Below, in pieces: positions 10,634 to 21,423 of a stretch of DNA of 60,914 nucleotides. The notes beneath the pieces were generated by a model, which was not told the origin of the DNA, searched no databases, and saw only the letters and a list, made by a program, of their open reading frames with translations. Numbering within the stretch: the stretch's first letter is position 1; every line of letters begins with the position of its first letter. The position numbers and the translations under genes were made by a program. This DNA comes from Cladosporium sp. IMV 00045 (Eukaryota > Ascomycota > Dothideomycetes > Cladosporiales > Cladosporiaceae). The DNA lies in assembly GCA_001931905.2 (NCBI GenBank), contig MSJI02000597.1:1-60914 (forward strand), in the 5' to 3' direction.

Positions 10634-12032
10634 CTACTCCTTCTTCCCACCCAACAACTCCTCCGCATCCTTATTCTTCGTCCCACTCGTCTCACTCTCC
10701 ACCGGCTTCAACCCTTCCCCAGCAGCACCACTCGCGCCAGCACTCACACTATTCCTCGCCTTCTCTTTCAGTCTCTCCGTATCATCTTTGCGCAAATCCT
10801 CCTGCTTGCTCTTGTCGTGCTCGTTCTCGTTGTCCGAGTCGCCCAGCGCGAAAGGGTCGTTGTCTTCCTCCGGCGCGGGAGCGACGGACGTCAGGGGTTG
10901 CCATTTCTTCTCTTTGCCCGTTTTGTCGGCCGCGTCGACTTCGTCTACGGGCCCGGATTGGGGGGGCTTGGGTTGCGGTTTGAAGAGGTCGGGGTTCGCG
11001 GGTTGGCGGCTGCTGGTGCGGGGGGGTTGGGCGGGGGCTAAGTGGGGGGGATGGGTTAGTTGGTTTGTCTGGCGGGAGGGGGGGATGAGGTATGGGGAAC
11101 TTACGAGCTTCGTCGTCGCGCAGCTCGAGGCGGCTGAATTCTTCGTCGTCCAGCACGTGAGGGTCTGCGTCGTAGCGCTGCTGTTCTACGCTCCTGCGCG
11201 GCTGCTCGGAGGATTTCCTGATGCCGTGCAGCTGCTCGCTCTGGCTGGGTCCGAAGTTCTGTCTGCCTTGGTGGGCGCTCGAGCTGGAGCCGGAGTAGAG
11301 GTCGTCCTCTTCATCCTCGCCGTCGATGCGCTTCTTGAAATTGGTCAGCCAGCTGTTGACCTGCTTCTGCGTCTCGGCGAAGCCGCGCTGGATGTTGCGC
11401 CCGATTTCCGGCAAGTCGTCGTCGAAGAAGCTGTGCTCGCGGTCTTCTTCGCCGTAGCGAGGGCGCTGTTGGTTCGGGTTCTGGTTGGCGCGCTGGTTGT
11501 AGCGCGTCTGTTGCGGCTCGTACTGGTTGTTGTAGTGTTCGGCCAGGCGGCGGGCGTACATCTCATCGGCCTCGAGCTGGCTTTGTGGCTGCTGTTGCTG
11601 CTGCTGGCGTTGCGTGGGGCGAGGCGGCTGGGGAGGAGCGGCTTCTTCTGGCTTGAAGTCCGGGTCGGTCATGCCGAGGAGGGCATTGAAGGCCGGCTCG
11701 ACCTTGCCGCCGCTGGCTGCGAGGACGGCCTTGACGACTTTGGTGTCAATGGAGGGGAACGCTTCGATCAGCGTGTTCTCGGCCTGCTGCTGGGGGCTCT
11801 GCGGGCGCGGAGGCTTGGTAGGAGGGATCTCCTCGCTCTGCTCCTGGAAGGACACGCGGGGCTTGGGCGAGGGCGACTTCTTGACGGGCTTGTTGGCTGT
11901 TTCGTGGCCGTGCGGACTGACTCTGCCGGTCTCTTGCTCGTGGTCGTTGTCGTCGAAGTCCATCTCCTCGCGAGTCGTGACGGACTCCTGTTTGGCGGCG
12001 GTCGGTGAGACCGGTTGCGGCTGGTCGGCCAT
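10634..12032 (-). CDS. CUE5: CUE-domain ubiquitin-binding protein, Cue5-like autophagy receptor
   Basis: Cue5/Tollip-type adaptor that links ubiquitinated cargo to Atg8. Two exons, 11105-12032 and 10634-11037, joined over a 67-nt intron (GTAAGT, ACTTAG), giving 443 residues; unspliced reading degenerates into Pro/Arg-rich noise. The CUE domain lies at about 86-125 (ENTLIEAFPSIDTKVVKAVL, then NALLGMTDPDF). A Gln run (about 142-150) follows, then a conserved middle block with DDDLPEIGRNIQRGFAETQK and VNSWLTNFKKRIDGED. The second exon supplies KKWQPLTSVAPAPEEDNDPF, where WQPL fits the Atg8-interacting (AIM) core W-x-x-L, and a charged tail. The gene is convergent with RXT2 (272 bp apart). Cargo cannot be inferred. 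Confidence 0.9.
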
Positions 12033-12543
12033 GTTTGCTTGCTGTTGGGAGCTGGTGTTTGGTGGTATGTTATTCGAAGACGGTAGATTGGCGTGTTATA
12101 TTGGCAGTCACAGATAGAATTGGTGACAAGTTGAGAGTTGGTTTCGATTGTGAGTGTTTGCAGTTAAAAGTGGACCGAAGGAGTAGTTAGCTGGTGTTTG
12201 CTGCTGTCTTATGGTGAAGCTGGTGCCTTGTTCGACTTGACCAGCGTGGGCGGGCGCAGCTTAGAGCCAGTGCGTCATAGGCTTGGCTGGATCCTCCCGT
12301 TTTGGAATCTCGCGTGTTAGTGAATATCACCTATTACTGTCGAAATATACAAGACTTCATTGGCTGATTCAGATGATCGCGCTTGTGGTTTGCATGACAT
12401 CAAATACGCCTAGACACCGTTGAGAGGCCCGTCAATTAGCGATCTTAATTGGCGTAGTCCTCACTACAGCGTGTTCAATACACACTGAGGAGGACGCGTT
12501 CCTCGTCGGACACCAATCCAAGGCTGGCATAATCAGCATAAAC
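12033..12543. promoter_or_regulatory. Divergent CUE5 / DHX35 intergenic region
   Basis: 511 bp between two divergent start codons. No convincing open frame. It must hold the promoters of both genes; I recognise no specific binding site. Confidence 0.4.
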
Positions 12544-14644
12544 ATGGCCGACACGGACTCTTTCATACCAGGACTATACAGGCCAAGCTCTCTTCTACCC
12601 ATCGCGAGCCACAAGAATGCTCTTCTATACACAATCGAAAACAACCCAGTCACCATCGTAGTGGGCCAGACTGGAAGCGGCAAGACAACCCAGCTTCCAC
12701 AATTCCTCGAGAGGGCAGGCTACTGCAATGATGGAAAGACAATCGCAATCACTCAGGCACGTAGGAATCGATCCGTCTCCCTTGTAGTATCCAAAGTTGA
12801 CGGCAGCTCACAGTCTCCGATAGCCCAGACGAGTGGCGGTCACGACTGTCGCAAAAAGAGTGGCTGAAGAAGTCCGATGTGAGATTGGTCAGAAGGTTGG
12901 CTATAGTATTCGTTTCGAAGATGCTACCTCCGCCGCAACGAAGATCAAATTCTTGACTGATGGCCTGCTACTGCGCGAAGCGCTAGTGGACCCTCTGCTA
13001 TCACGGTACAGCGTCATCATGGTCGATGAGGCACACGAACGATCATTGTCGTCAGACGTACTACTTGGGGTTCTGAAGAAAATCCGCAAACGCCGGCCTG
13101 AGCTGCGTATCATTGTCAGCTCGGCGACTCTACAAGCCGAAGACTTTCTGAATTTCTTCAAGGGCGACGAGTCATCAGAGGGTCGCGGCGAAAATACACC
13201 GTCTGGTCAAATTGTCAGTATCGAAGGTCGCGCTTTTCCAGTGGACATTCACTATTTGACTGAGCCTTGTGAGGAATACCTCGAGAGTGCAGTGAAGACC
13301 GTCTTCGAGATACATTCATCCGAACCCGAAGGCGACATTTTGGTGTTCTTGACAGGACGCGATGAAATCGAAAAGGCAATCGAAATGGTGGCTGATCGCT
13401 TGCCATCGTTACAAGCAGACGCGGACCGCATACTACCTCTGCCTTTGTACGCTGGTCTAACGACCGAGCAGCAGATGTATGTCTTCGAGCCCGCCCCTGA
13501 AAAACACAGGAAAGTCATCTTTGCAACGAACATTGCGGAGGCAAGCGTGACCATCGATGGCATCGTCTATGTTGTTGACTCTGGATTCGTCAAGCTACGC
13601 GCCTATAATCCGACCACTGGCCTCGAAACCCTTACGCCAACGCCGGTATCGAAAGCTTCCGCAACCCAGCGTGCAGGCCGAGCAGGTCGCACCAAACCTG
13701 GAAAATGTTACCGCCTCTATACAGAGTCCGCTTTCGACAGCCTAGAAGAAGCAACCACTCCGGAGATTCAACGCTCTAACCTCGCGCCTACAATCTTGCA
13801 ACTGAAAGCTCTGGGTATAGATAACATTGCACGTTTCGATTTCTTCACTCCACCCCCAGCAGAACTGATCGTCAGAGCCCTTGAGCTTCTCTACTCTCTC
13901 GGGGCCCTAGACGAGTATGCCAAGCTCACGAGACCACTCGGTACCCGGATGGCAGAAATCGCTCTAGAGCCTATGCTCGCAACTTGCCTGTTCAACGCAC
14001 CCCTGTTCGAGTGCACAAGCGAAATGCTCACAATAGCCGCCATGACCAGCTTGCAAGGCAACGTCTGGTTCTCCCACGACAGCAAGAAGGCCGAAGAATC
14101 CGCTCGCCGGAAATTCGCCGTCGAGGAAGGCGATCACCTCACTTTACTCAACGTCTACCAAGCCTTCATCACCGTCGGGCGTAAAGACGCCAAATGGTGT
14201 CAGCAGCACTTCCTCAATTACAAATCCCTCACGCGCGCGGTCAGCATTCGAAACCAACTCAAGCGCTATTTCGAACGCTTCGGCATCGACGTCAGCGAAA
14301 GCCTTGGCAAGAGTTCAGGATCGTCTTCTGAACCTCCAATCCTCCGCACGGGCGGTGAAAGCCCAAGGCCGAAGGAAGAGTCCATCCGCCGATGTCTCAC
14401 CAGTGGCTACTTTTCGCATGCCGCGAGAATGGCGCCCGATGGGACTTTCCGCACCGTCGATGGCGGAATGGTATTGCATGCTCATCCAAGCAGTTTGATG
14501 TTTAACCGGAAAGCGGACTGGGTTGTTTTTACGGAGGTCATGGAGACGGGGGAGAAGACTTTCATTAGGGATGTGACGAAGATTGAGAAGGGGTGGCTGG
14601 TCGAATATGGTGGGGAGTTTTATCGAGTTAAGGAGGGAAATTAG
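12544..14644 (+). CDS. DHX35: DEAH-box RNA helicase, DHX35-like
   Basis: Superfamily 2 DEAH/RHA helicase, closest in style to DHX35, a spliceosome-associated helicase. Two exons, 12544-12756 and 12824-14644, give 677 residues. Motifs: Walker A GQTGSGKT (41-48), motif Ia TQPRRVA, created exactly at the exon join (Q71/P72), DEAH (139-142), SAT (about 171-173), and motif VI QRAGRAGR. HA2/ratchet and OB-fold regions follow (ALEPMLATCLFNAPLFECTS, SGYFSHAARM). The join needs an intron starting CAG|GCACGT and ending GATAG, a GC-AG intron of 67 nt; no GT donor restores the motif in frame. DHX35 orthologues are often missing from yeasts with few introns, which agrees with this intron-rich genome. Confidence 0.92.
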
Positions 14645-17182
14645 GGTGGTGGAGTTGATATCCTGTGGATGATAGAGGCTCGAACTGGACAAACGCAAGC
14701 GATACACGTCTAATGGGCTACGAGAGATCATACCAAGTGTTGTCTTCCAACTACGGCCAATCAAGCCGGGTTCCTCAAGAGCACTGATTGCTGGAAGCGA
14801 CGTCGCTGAAATTCGATTGGCGAGAACACGGCACAAGATACACTCGATCAAATGGCTGTTTGTGCTGCAGGACCTTCATTCTCAGCGACATCTTCGCAGA
14901 CCCGCCCACATATGTCGTATAAAGCAAGCGGCTTCATGTATTTAATCGTTCACCGCAATCAAGTCATCAGGCCTCGATCGTAGCCAATGCTATATTGGTT
15001 CCAGAGCTCCAGGTCTCCGGCAGAAACGCAGGCTTACTATCTAGTACATTCGGAAGTCTGCCCATCGTTTGTAAGCACAGCGCATGTGATACAGGTGGTG
15101 CGACCGCATCTGTGCTGGTTGCTGGATTGACGCATTGCCTAGCCTTGGACACGAGTGCGGTTCGCAAGACGCTTCCTGTCGAGAATAGTATGGGTTTGGG
15201 TTTGTTTGGCTACAAGGTTTTGATCATGCTCCGACTCGAGGTCTCTCTGCGTACGAGCGACTCTGACGTTGTTCTTTTGGAGCCAAACAAGTCTTCGTAT
15301 GCCAATCTGTCTTAACGACTCAACATGGTCCATGAGTAGTGACCCTTTGACGATTAGACACGGATAGACTAGCAAACTGTTAGCCCATGGGTATTTGAGG
15401 GCCATCTTGAGAACCTGGGCTGGTATCCAGTCCAAGCGCCTTCTACCGATCAATGCGACGATCGATCAGATCTCGATCTTCTTTACCCCAACCCTAACCC
15501 TAAACCCATTGCTCAAATGGCGCTCACAAGATCCTACCGCGAGGGTTAGGCGTTCGTCTGCTCCCTGATTGTTTCGTTTAGTGGACCAGAGTTACCAAAT
15601 GATCCAGAAGATAAAACGAGAACAATTATCTAAAGGCTCGGTCAGAACGAAGCATATGTTGTATCGAGATGTTTGAGGCTGTCGAATGAAGTGAGGTCTC
15701 TTTAAGCTCTGCATACCATGCACACTTTGCCTTTCACTTCCCGACTATACCAGTGTGTGCGAGTATCATGGACATCCCACTAAAAACTTGTTCTCCGATT
15801 AATGGCTTTACAAAAATTCTCGACGTTCACAGACTGATGTTTGGTACTCGCGAAAGGACAAGACAACCAAAAGTGAGACTGGCTGGTTATTATTGTTGGG
15901 CAGGCTATCGCATAGCCGCCATGTGATAAGCGCGAAGATCACCGGATCTGGCTATCGCACAAATGCATCGAACACCGTGCGCGATCGATAGATTTTCGGA
16001 GTCGGAGCGTGACTCCGGATGATTTGTCCAAAGCTTTGAAGAAGAAACCACGCTAGGACGCTCAGAACCGTGCTTCAAACCTCCAGAGGAAACGTACACT
16101 GACCCACTAATCGTAGCTTGCTCCTTACGCGCACGACCGCACGGCAAGATTCTGGGAGTCTGGGTCCGCAAATATGAAGATATCTCACCTTGCTACCTCC
16201 TAATGGCGCTCTATACGCCTACCGAAGTAGAAACAGAATACTGCCCGGATGAACTGCACTTAGCAAGATCTCATCAATGCACAGCATCGATTGTGGAAGC
16301 TGAACGCCACCTCGCGGCTCCTGGGACATGCGATATGGAAAACCAATTGCTTGCCATGGCCTCTTTGAACTCCTCACAATTCTGCTCCTGAGCGCGAGGT
16401 CTCCCACCGCTCCGTTCGCATTCCTTCGCTTGCAACATCATCACACCGTCACCCAATTGTCTGTGGTCGTAGCACGCTCGACGGAACACAGTTGTTTTCT
16501 ACGGGAATGCCATATCTCGAACCACCGACCGCCCTAATGCGGCCTTGTATGCCGCACACACGCCGTACAGCTTTGTCTGGACGCCGCTAGAAGCACTCTG
16601 CCGCATTCAATGTTCTGAAGTCGAGCGAACGATGAGGTAACCTTCGACTCCATTTTTGCCCTAGCATATGTCGGCAATCTGAGAATTGAGTTCGGACGGT
16701 CCGTCGATCAACGCTCGACTTTTGGAACACACTAGGTCAACGCTCAAGATATGCATCATCATCACTTACTTTGTCGTTCAACATTGGCCAGTGAGAGAGT
16801 CCAACGTCTTCATGAGCATTACCTCATTGGGTCGTCCCAGCAACTCGAAAGCCCAATTGCGGACAAGATCGTCCCTTGAGGAAGCCCTAATCGACATTTA
16901 CCAGCTTCTACGTAAGAAAAGTGGTCTCTCCCACTGCAGATTGAGCATATGAAAGCCCGTTGGTACGTTGGATTCCGAGTACCTGGTGCACTAATCTTGA
17001 TCTGTCGTGCTCCCTGTTTTGCTATACGATGACATAGAATTGCCTTACCTTGCCACGCTTGCCTCGCATCGCCTCTAATTCCAGACATCTTCCTGCCAAC
17101 AAACCAATCTTTACTCCGTACTCAGCAGAACAAGATCCCGAATATCCCTTGAACTCTTCGTCCCACAAAGGTCGATATTGCC
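14645..17182. other. Gene-poor stretch with telomere-like motifs
   Basis: About 2.5 kb with no supported gene. Many overlapping frames of 60-106 codons exist on both strands, none with a domain, and several merely mirror each other. It contains the telomere-like motif pair described separately (15486-15550). The last 150 bp lead into the cytochrome P450 start. Confidence 0.5.
15486..15550. repeat. Interstitial telomere-like motifs in inverted orientation
   Basis: At 15486-15507 lies CCCCAACCCTAACCCTAAAC followed by CC, about three CCCTAA-type units (the fungal telomere repeat is TTAGGG). About 35 bp further on, 15541-15550 reads GAGGGTTAGG, the same motif on the opposite strand. The run is far too short to be a telomere; it could be a repair scar or a telomere-factor binding site. 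Confidence 0.6.
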
Positions 17183-18990
17183 ATGGTTTGGCTTGCCGAT
17201 GGACTGGACTTACCACAACTTCTCTCAGTTTTCATAAAGAAGTTTGGTGTGCAATCGATCGTCCTTTTGGTATTATGCGTAAGTCATCTCGACCTTCAAA
17301 CGCACGCCTTTGCTAATGGCGTCTGTTTGCAAGATTCTCGGCTTGTCGCTATATCGTCTCTACTGGCATCCTCTCAAGAAGTACCCAGGACCGAGACGTG
17401 CGGCTCTCACTAATTGGTATGCCACCTCTTTGGCTGCACAGGGGATATATCACAGACGTCTTCGCGATTGGCATCATCAATATGGTACGTACAGAAGCCA
17501 TGATATTGAGGGAGGAACGGTCACTTACCTTTGCTCCAGGTCCGATAGTCAGAGTCGCACCAAACACCTTGTCGTTCGATTCACATCAAAGCTACCTGGA
17601 CATCTACGGCCGTAAAGCGAACAACCGCAAGCTGGAGACATACAATGCCCTCAGCGCTAGCAGAGGGAAACAGAATGTCCTCAGCGTAGTCGACAAGGGC
17701 ATCGCGGCTTTCAAGCGTCGAGTGTACCAGCAAGTGTTCTCCACGCAGGGTATGAAGAATGTCGAGGGGCGTCTATTATCGCATTTTGAGGCATTCACAT
17801 CCCTCCTAAGCCAAACTACACCCAAAGAGAATACAAAAGAAGGAAATGGATGGGGAACGCCTATAAACATGGCTGAAAGATGCATCTGGCTCACTCACGA
17901 TGTCATCACCGAGCTCTGCTTTTCCAAGAGCTCCGACATGCAATCCTCGCCGGAGCTTCGCCATTTCCCCACTACGACGAGGTTCATGAGTTTCCGAGGG
18001 TATCTGGTAGGTCGAAACAGGCAAACTGCGGATGTGCTCAATACCAGAAGCTGACTCTCAATCCTAGTGTGTGCTGCAGCCGCAAATATACAAGCTCAAG
18101 CTTGATAAGCTGTTCCTCGCGCCCGCATATAAGAGAATGTTGGAACTCGGCACCTACGCATGGCGAAATTCTGAGGAGCGCATCTCATCGGACGTTGAGG
18201 GCCGGCATGATCTGTTTACTGGGATGATGGAGGAACGGGATGAGAAGCGAGGGTTGGACTTCACTTTCAAAGACTACTGGGTCGAGTCTACTCTCATGCT
18301 GGGAGCAGGTATTACTCACTTATAAGGCGGCAGCAACTTCAACCGCTGACACATCTCGCAGGCGTAATCACCAGTGGACCAACATTGAGTTCCGTGTTCT
18401 GTTTCCTACTGCATGATGCCGATGCCCTCAAGCGTGTCACCGAAGAAGTAAGAGCATGCTTCTCCAGTGTCGAAGACATCCGTGACGGCGAGCAACTATC
18501 CAAGTGTAGTTTCCTCCACGCTTGTGTCGACGAGACTATGCGCATGGTGCCAGGGATTCCCAATCTGTTGCCTCGCCGCGTATTAGAGGGCGGAGCCACG
18601 GTGGAAGATGAATATATCCCTGCGGGCACCGTAATTGGCTGCTCCCTTTATACTGTTCAGCGCAACCCGGACGAATTCGACGAGCCGGATCTTTTCAAAC
18701 CTGATCGCTGGATGTCTGGGGACGAAACGATTCCATACTCCGCAAGAAGGTCCTACTTTCCATTCGGTCATGGGCCTAGAACTTGCGTTGGACTGAAATT
18801 GGCTCTGGCGGAGTTGCATATCGTCGTTGCTAGGGCTGTGTTCCTTTTTGATATGCGTTTGGCTCCTAACGCACCATGCTGCGCTAAAGCTCCGGGAGGG
18901 AAATGTACCGATCGAGAGTTCTATGGCTACGTTGGAGTTCATCTTGAGGGGCCTATGGCGCAAGTTCGACTAAGACAGGATTTAGCATGA
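17183..18990 (+). CDS. Cytochrome P450 monooxygenase
   Basis: Haem-thiolate monooxygenase, probably ER-anchored by the N-terminal hydrophobic helix (SIVLLVLCILGLSLYRLYW). Five exons: 17183-17278, 17334-17484, 17540-18006, 18068-18308, 18362-18990, all in phase, giving 527 residues, a normal length. Visible landmarks: the proline hinge HPLKKYPGPR, GPIVRVAPNTLSF, the ExxR of helix K (ETMR), the PERF-like PDRW, and the haem loop FGHGPRTCVG with the Cys ligand. In helix I the usual AGxD/ET is AGVIT, so the acidic residue is replaced by Ile. No polyketide, peptide or terpene synthase lies in the window, so no pathway or substrate can be assigned. The gene stands in a gene-poor stretch, as accessory P450s often do. 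Confidence 0.9.
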
Positions 18991-19427
18991 TGCTATTGTC
19001 AGGTAATATTTAAATTCGAAGCAAATTCTCACTTACAACTTGAGAAACGCGACTGCCGTTCTTTCCTAGGAGCCAGGCCTCTGGAGGTTGCTTATGAAGC
19101 GAGAGGCTCATCACCCTGGAATTGGCTTCTCTGCATTCGCGGAACGTTCTCGTGGCCTTGATCATTTCACACCAGGTCGATGCATGTATGGTAGCACTCC
19201 TCGAGGCTGGTTATACCTCTCCATGCTCTTGTCGAGGCACTGCACGAACAATTTAGCGATCATGATCCCAGTACACTATGGAAAAAGTCCGCACGCTCGG
19301 CTCGAAACTCCTCTATCAGCACCGTTCAAGACTTACAAAAACCAGCTCCTGAACCACACAAACATCACGCTCTGCCATTAAATGAATGAGCCAAAAAGAA
19401 GTGTGGATTCCATGGAAAAGATCAAAA
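18991..19427. other. Spacer between P450 and 5S rRNA
   Basis: No supported gene. One 97-codon plus-strand frame at 19088-19381 has no recognisable domain or splice context. Confidence 0.5.
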
Positions 19428-19428
19428 A
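19424..19428 (-). terminator. Pol III terminator of 5S rRNA
   Basis: A run of five T on the minus strand at the 3' end of the 5S rRNA gene, the normal RNA polymerase III stop signal. Confidence 0.7.
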
Positions 19429-19546
19429 CATACAACAGGCGGGATTCCCAGATGGTCACCCACTCTAGTACTAGTCGCCCGGTTCAGTGCTTATGTATGG
19501 CAGAGCGGACGGGATGCCCAGTTTTCACTGACCTATGGTCGTATGT
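19428..19546 (-). rRNA. 5S ribosomal RNA
   Basis: The minus strand reads as a full-length 119-nt fungal 5S rRNA. It starts ACATACGACCATAGG and ends GTTGTATGT, and these ends pair as helix I. Internal landmarks include CATCCCGTCCGCTC, the CTAGTAC segment, GTGGGTGACCA and GGGAATCCCG. The helix II partners (GTCAGTG and CACTGAA) are complementary, which supports a functional rather than decayed copy. The gene lies alone, away from any rDNA, as is common for dispersed 5S genes in filamentous ascomycetes. Exact ends may shift by one or two bases. Confidence 0.92.
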
Positions 19547-20158
19547 GCTAGTGAGGAAACCAATCATGTTTCTCTCCATTGTATTATTCGGAGACACAAG
19601 CACAAGTGCATTTTTGACTTCAAGGCGAAGGGTCAAAGCCAGATCTGAGTGATATGGTAAAGTGCCCGACTGCGGAGAAAAGTCTGGAACACATCTTCTA
19701 TTAGGCCCTGGTCGAAAAGCCTCACATGCTGATCGTAAACACAGGTCGAGGCCGATAAGGCGCCACAATCTACAGAATGGGACAAGAACCTGGAATAGTC
19801 GTCGAATGGCGTGACTCGTTTCTCGATGGCGACGTGCGTAAACTTCTACTTTGCTACTTCAAACTCTAGGCCCGGTCTTTAGGCCGTGGAACCTTGTTCT
19901 ATCGTTCAGAGCATTGCAGCGACCTTCTGGGGTTTGCATCAGTTCTGTAGATAGCATTGGGTCTCTTCGCAGCGTTATGGATCTTGCGTGACTGGTTTCC
20001 CATTGCATATATCATATTACTAGGCTGCCAGTACAATGAGATCGTTCACAACATAGCAATACATCTATGTTCCACGTCATTTGGCAACCTGAACTGATCA
20101 ATTGCTTCGATGGATAAACACACTTAGCTACTGGATTGAAGACGTGGATCGTGGGTAG
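19547..20158. other. Spacer downstream of the 5S gene
   Basis: No supported gene. If the PAN-like reading frame at 20159 ever had a signal-peptide exon, it should lie here, but I find no ATG exon with an open frame and matching donor. Confidence 0.45.
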
Positions 20159-20746
20159 CCTCCGTCGACCATAACGTCAACCGTCGCTACTATAACTACG
20201 ACGACTACTACAGCTGCTCAGACCTCAACCATCCTCTCGACGACGACTTTGGAGGCAACTACAACCGTTATTCCATCGCCTGCTTCCACGACCGAGACTA
20301 CGACGACTACTCTCACCTTGCAAGCGACGACAACTCCTAGCACTACCGTTACAACTACCACGACCAGGATCAACACTGTGCAAGCTCCAGCAGCGACTTA
20401 CTACGCTCAATGTCAGTCTGACGATTTTGTAAGTTCACGAGCACGATCCGTACGTTACGTAACAACGCTGACCTCGCTCCAAGATCGGAACCAACGGACG
20501 GGTGGTTCAGGAAGTGCCTTCGAGAACCTGGTTAGCGGCGTCACTTCTGCATACGACTGTTGTGCAGCCTGCGCGCAGCAAGCTGGATGCGAGTATGGTG
20601 CCTACCAGGACCAAGGCTTCGGCTGTATTCTGCTCTACAACAGCGGGCAAACGTGCACCGATACGGATCAGTTTGCACTCGACCAGAGTGTGAACCGATA
20701 CACTGCGATGAACGGCTCTGTGAATGCGAAGTACGCTTCGGGTTGA
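20159..20746 (+). pseudogene. Broken Thr-rich, Cys-rich (PAN/apple-like) surface protein gene
   Basis: An open frame begins after a TAG at 20156-20158 that could be a splice acceptor and has no ATG. It encodes a mucin-like Thr/Ser run and then a Cys-rich segment (AYDCCAACAQQAGCEYGAY, then FGCILLYNSGQTC) like those of fungal secreted proteins with PAN/apple-type modules. A good intron exists at 20429-20483 (GTAAGT donor, CTGAC branch, AAG acceptor), but it is 55 nt long. Removing it puts the first half (CQSDDF joined to IGTNGRVVQ) in a different frame from the Cys-rich half. No start or signal peptide is visible. I read it as a decayed or partial gene; an unspliced real gene with an unseen first exon is the alternative. 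Confidence 0.45.
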
Positions 20747-21423
20747 GCGCTGGAAAGCTCGACCAGAATGGTGTGCAATCAGGGACAAGGGCTTGCTTCT
20801 GGTTGCTGCTTAATTTTGCCTACGTGGAAGTTGGAAATGGAACGAGCAGCGCGATGAGATAGCCTCATAATCATGACTTCGACGCCTGACATTCGCCGTT
20901 CCAACGTGGGTCATCTCCAGTCCCCGTGCTATGACTTGCAACATAGTCCTAAGGGAGCAGAATGTGTCCTCAAGGGAATCTCTGATTGCAAATCCAGGAT
21001 CAGGGATTTGGAACGGTGATCTGGATTTGTGAATCGCCTTTTGTCCCACTGCTGCAGCGGTAAAATAGGACGAGGACGCCCAAATAGCTTGCACCACGAT
21101 GCCAAGAGTACTGGGATTCCATAATTATCAACGAAAGCGAGATTAGGGGAGGTTTGGACTGGACTTCCACAGTTTATTGATCTATCGTCGTGTGTGCTCT
21201 GTATCTAATCAATTGAGATTGACCCAGAGATATAGGATTTACGACCTGTTGCTGCTTTTGAAAGACTAGAGCAAAGATTGGCGAATTATGATCAAGGACT
21301 GGACGACAAGACACGGTCGAGAATTTGATGGAAGCCCCTATGATGTCTTGTGATGACTTACAGTAAGCGTCAGAGCTTGAGGTATGTTGAATCGCTGCAT
21401 CCGGAGACGCCCATCCCATCTTA
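20747..21423. other. Intergenic region, no gene recognised
   Basis: About 680 bp between the broken PAN-like frame and the 3' end of the CorA-like gene. Only short frames without domains. Confidence 0.5.

Noticed and set aside
10788..12008. Plus-strand frame of 406 codons
   Set aside because: Exact antisense of CUE5 first exon; Leu/Val-rich product arises from the complement of Gln/Asp/Glu codons.
15486..15550. Chromosome end
   Set aside because: Only about three telomere-like units, inverted, with ordinary sequence on both sides; not a telomere.
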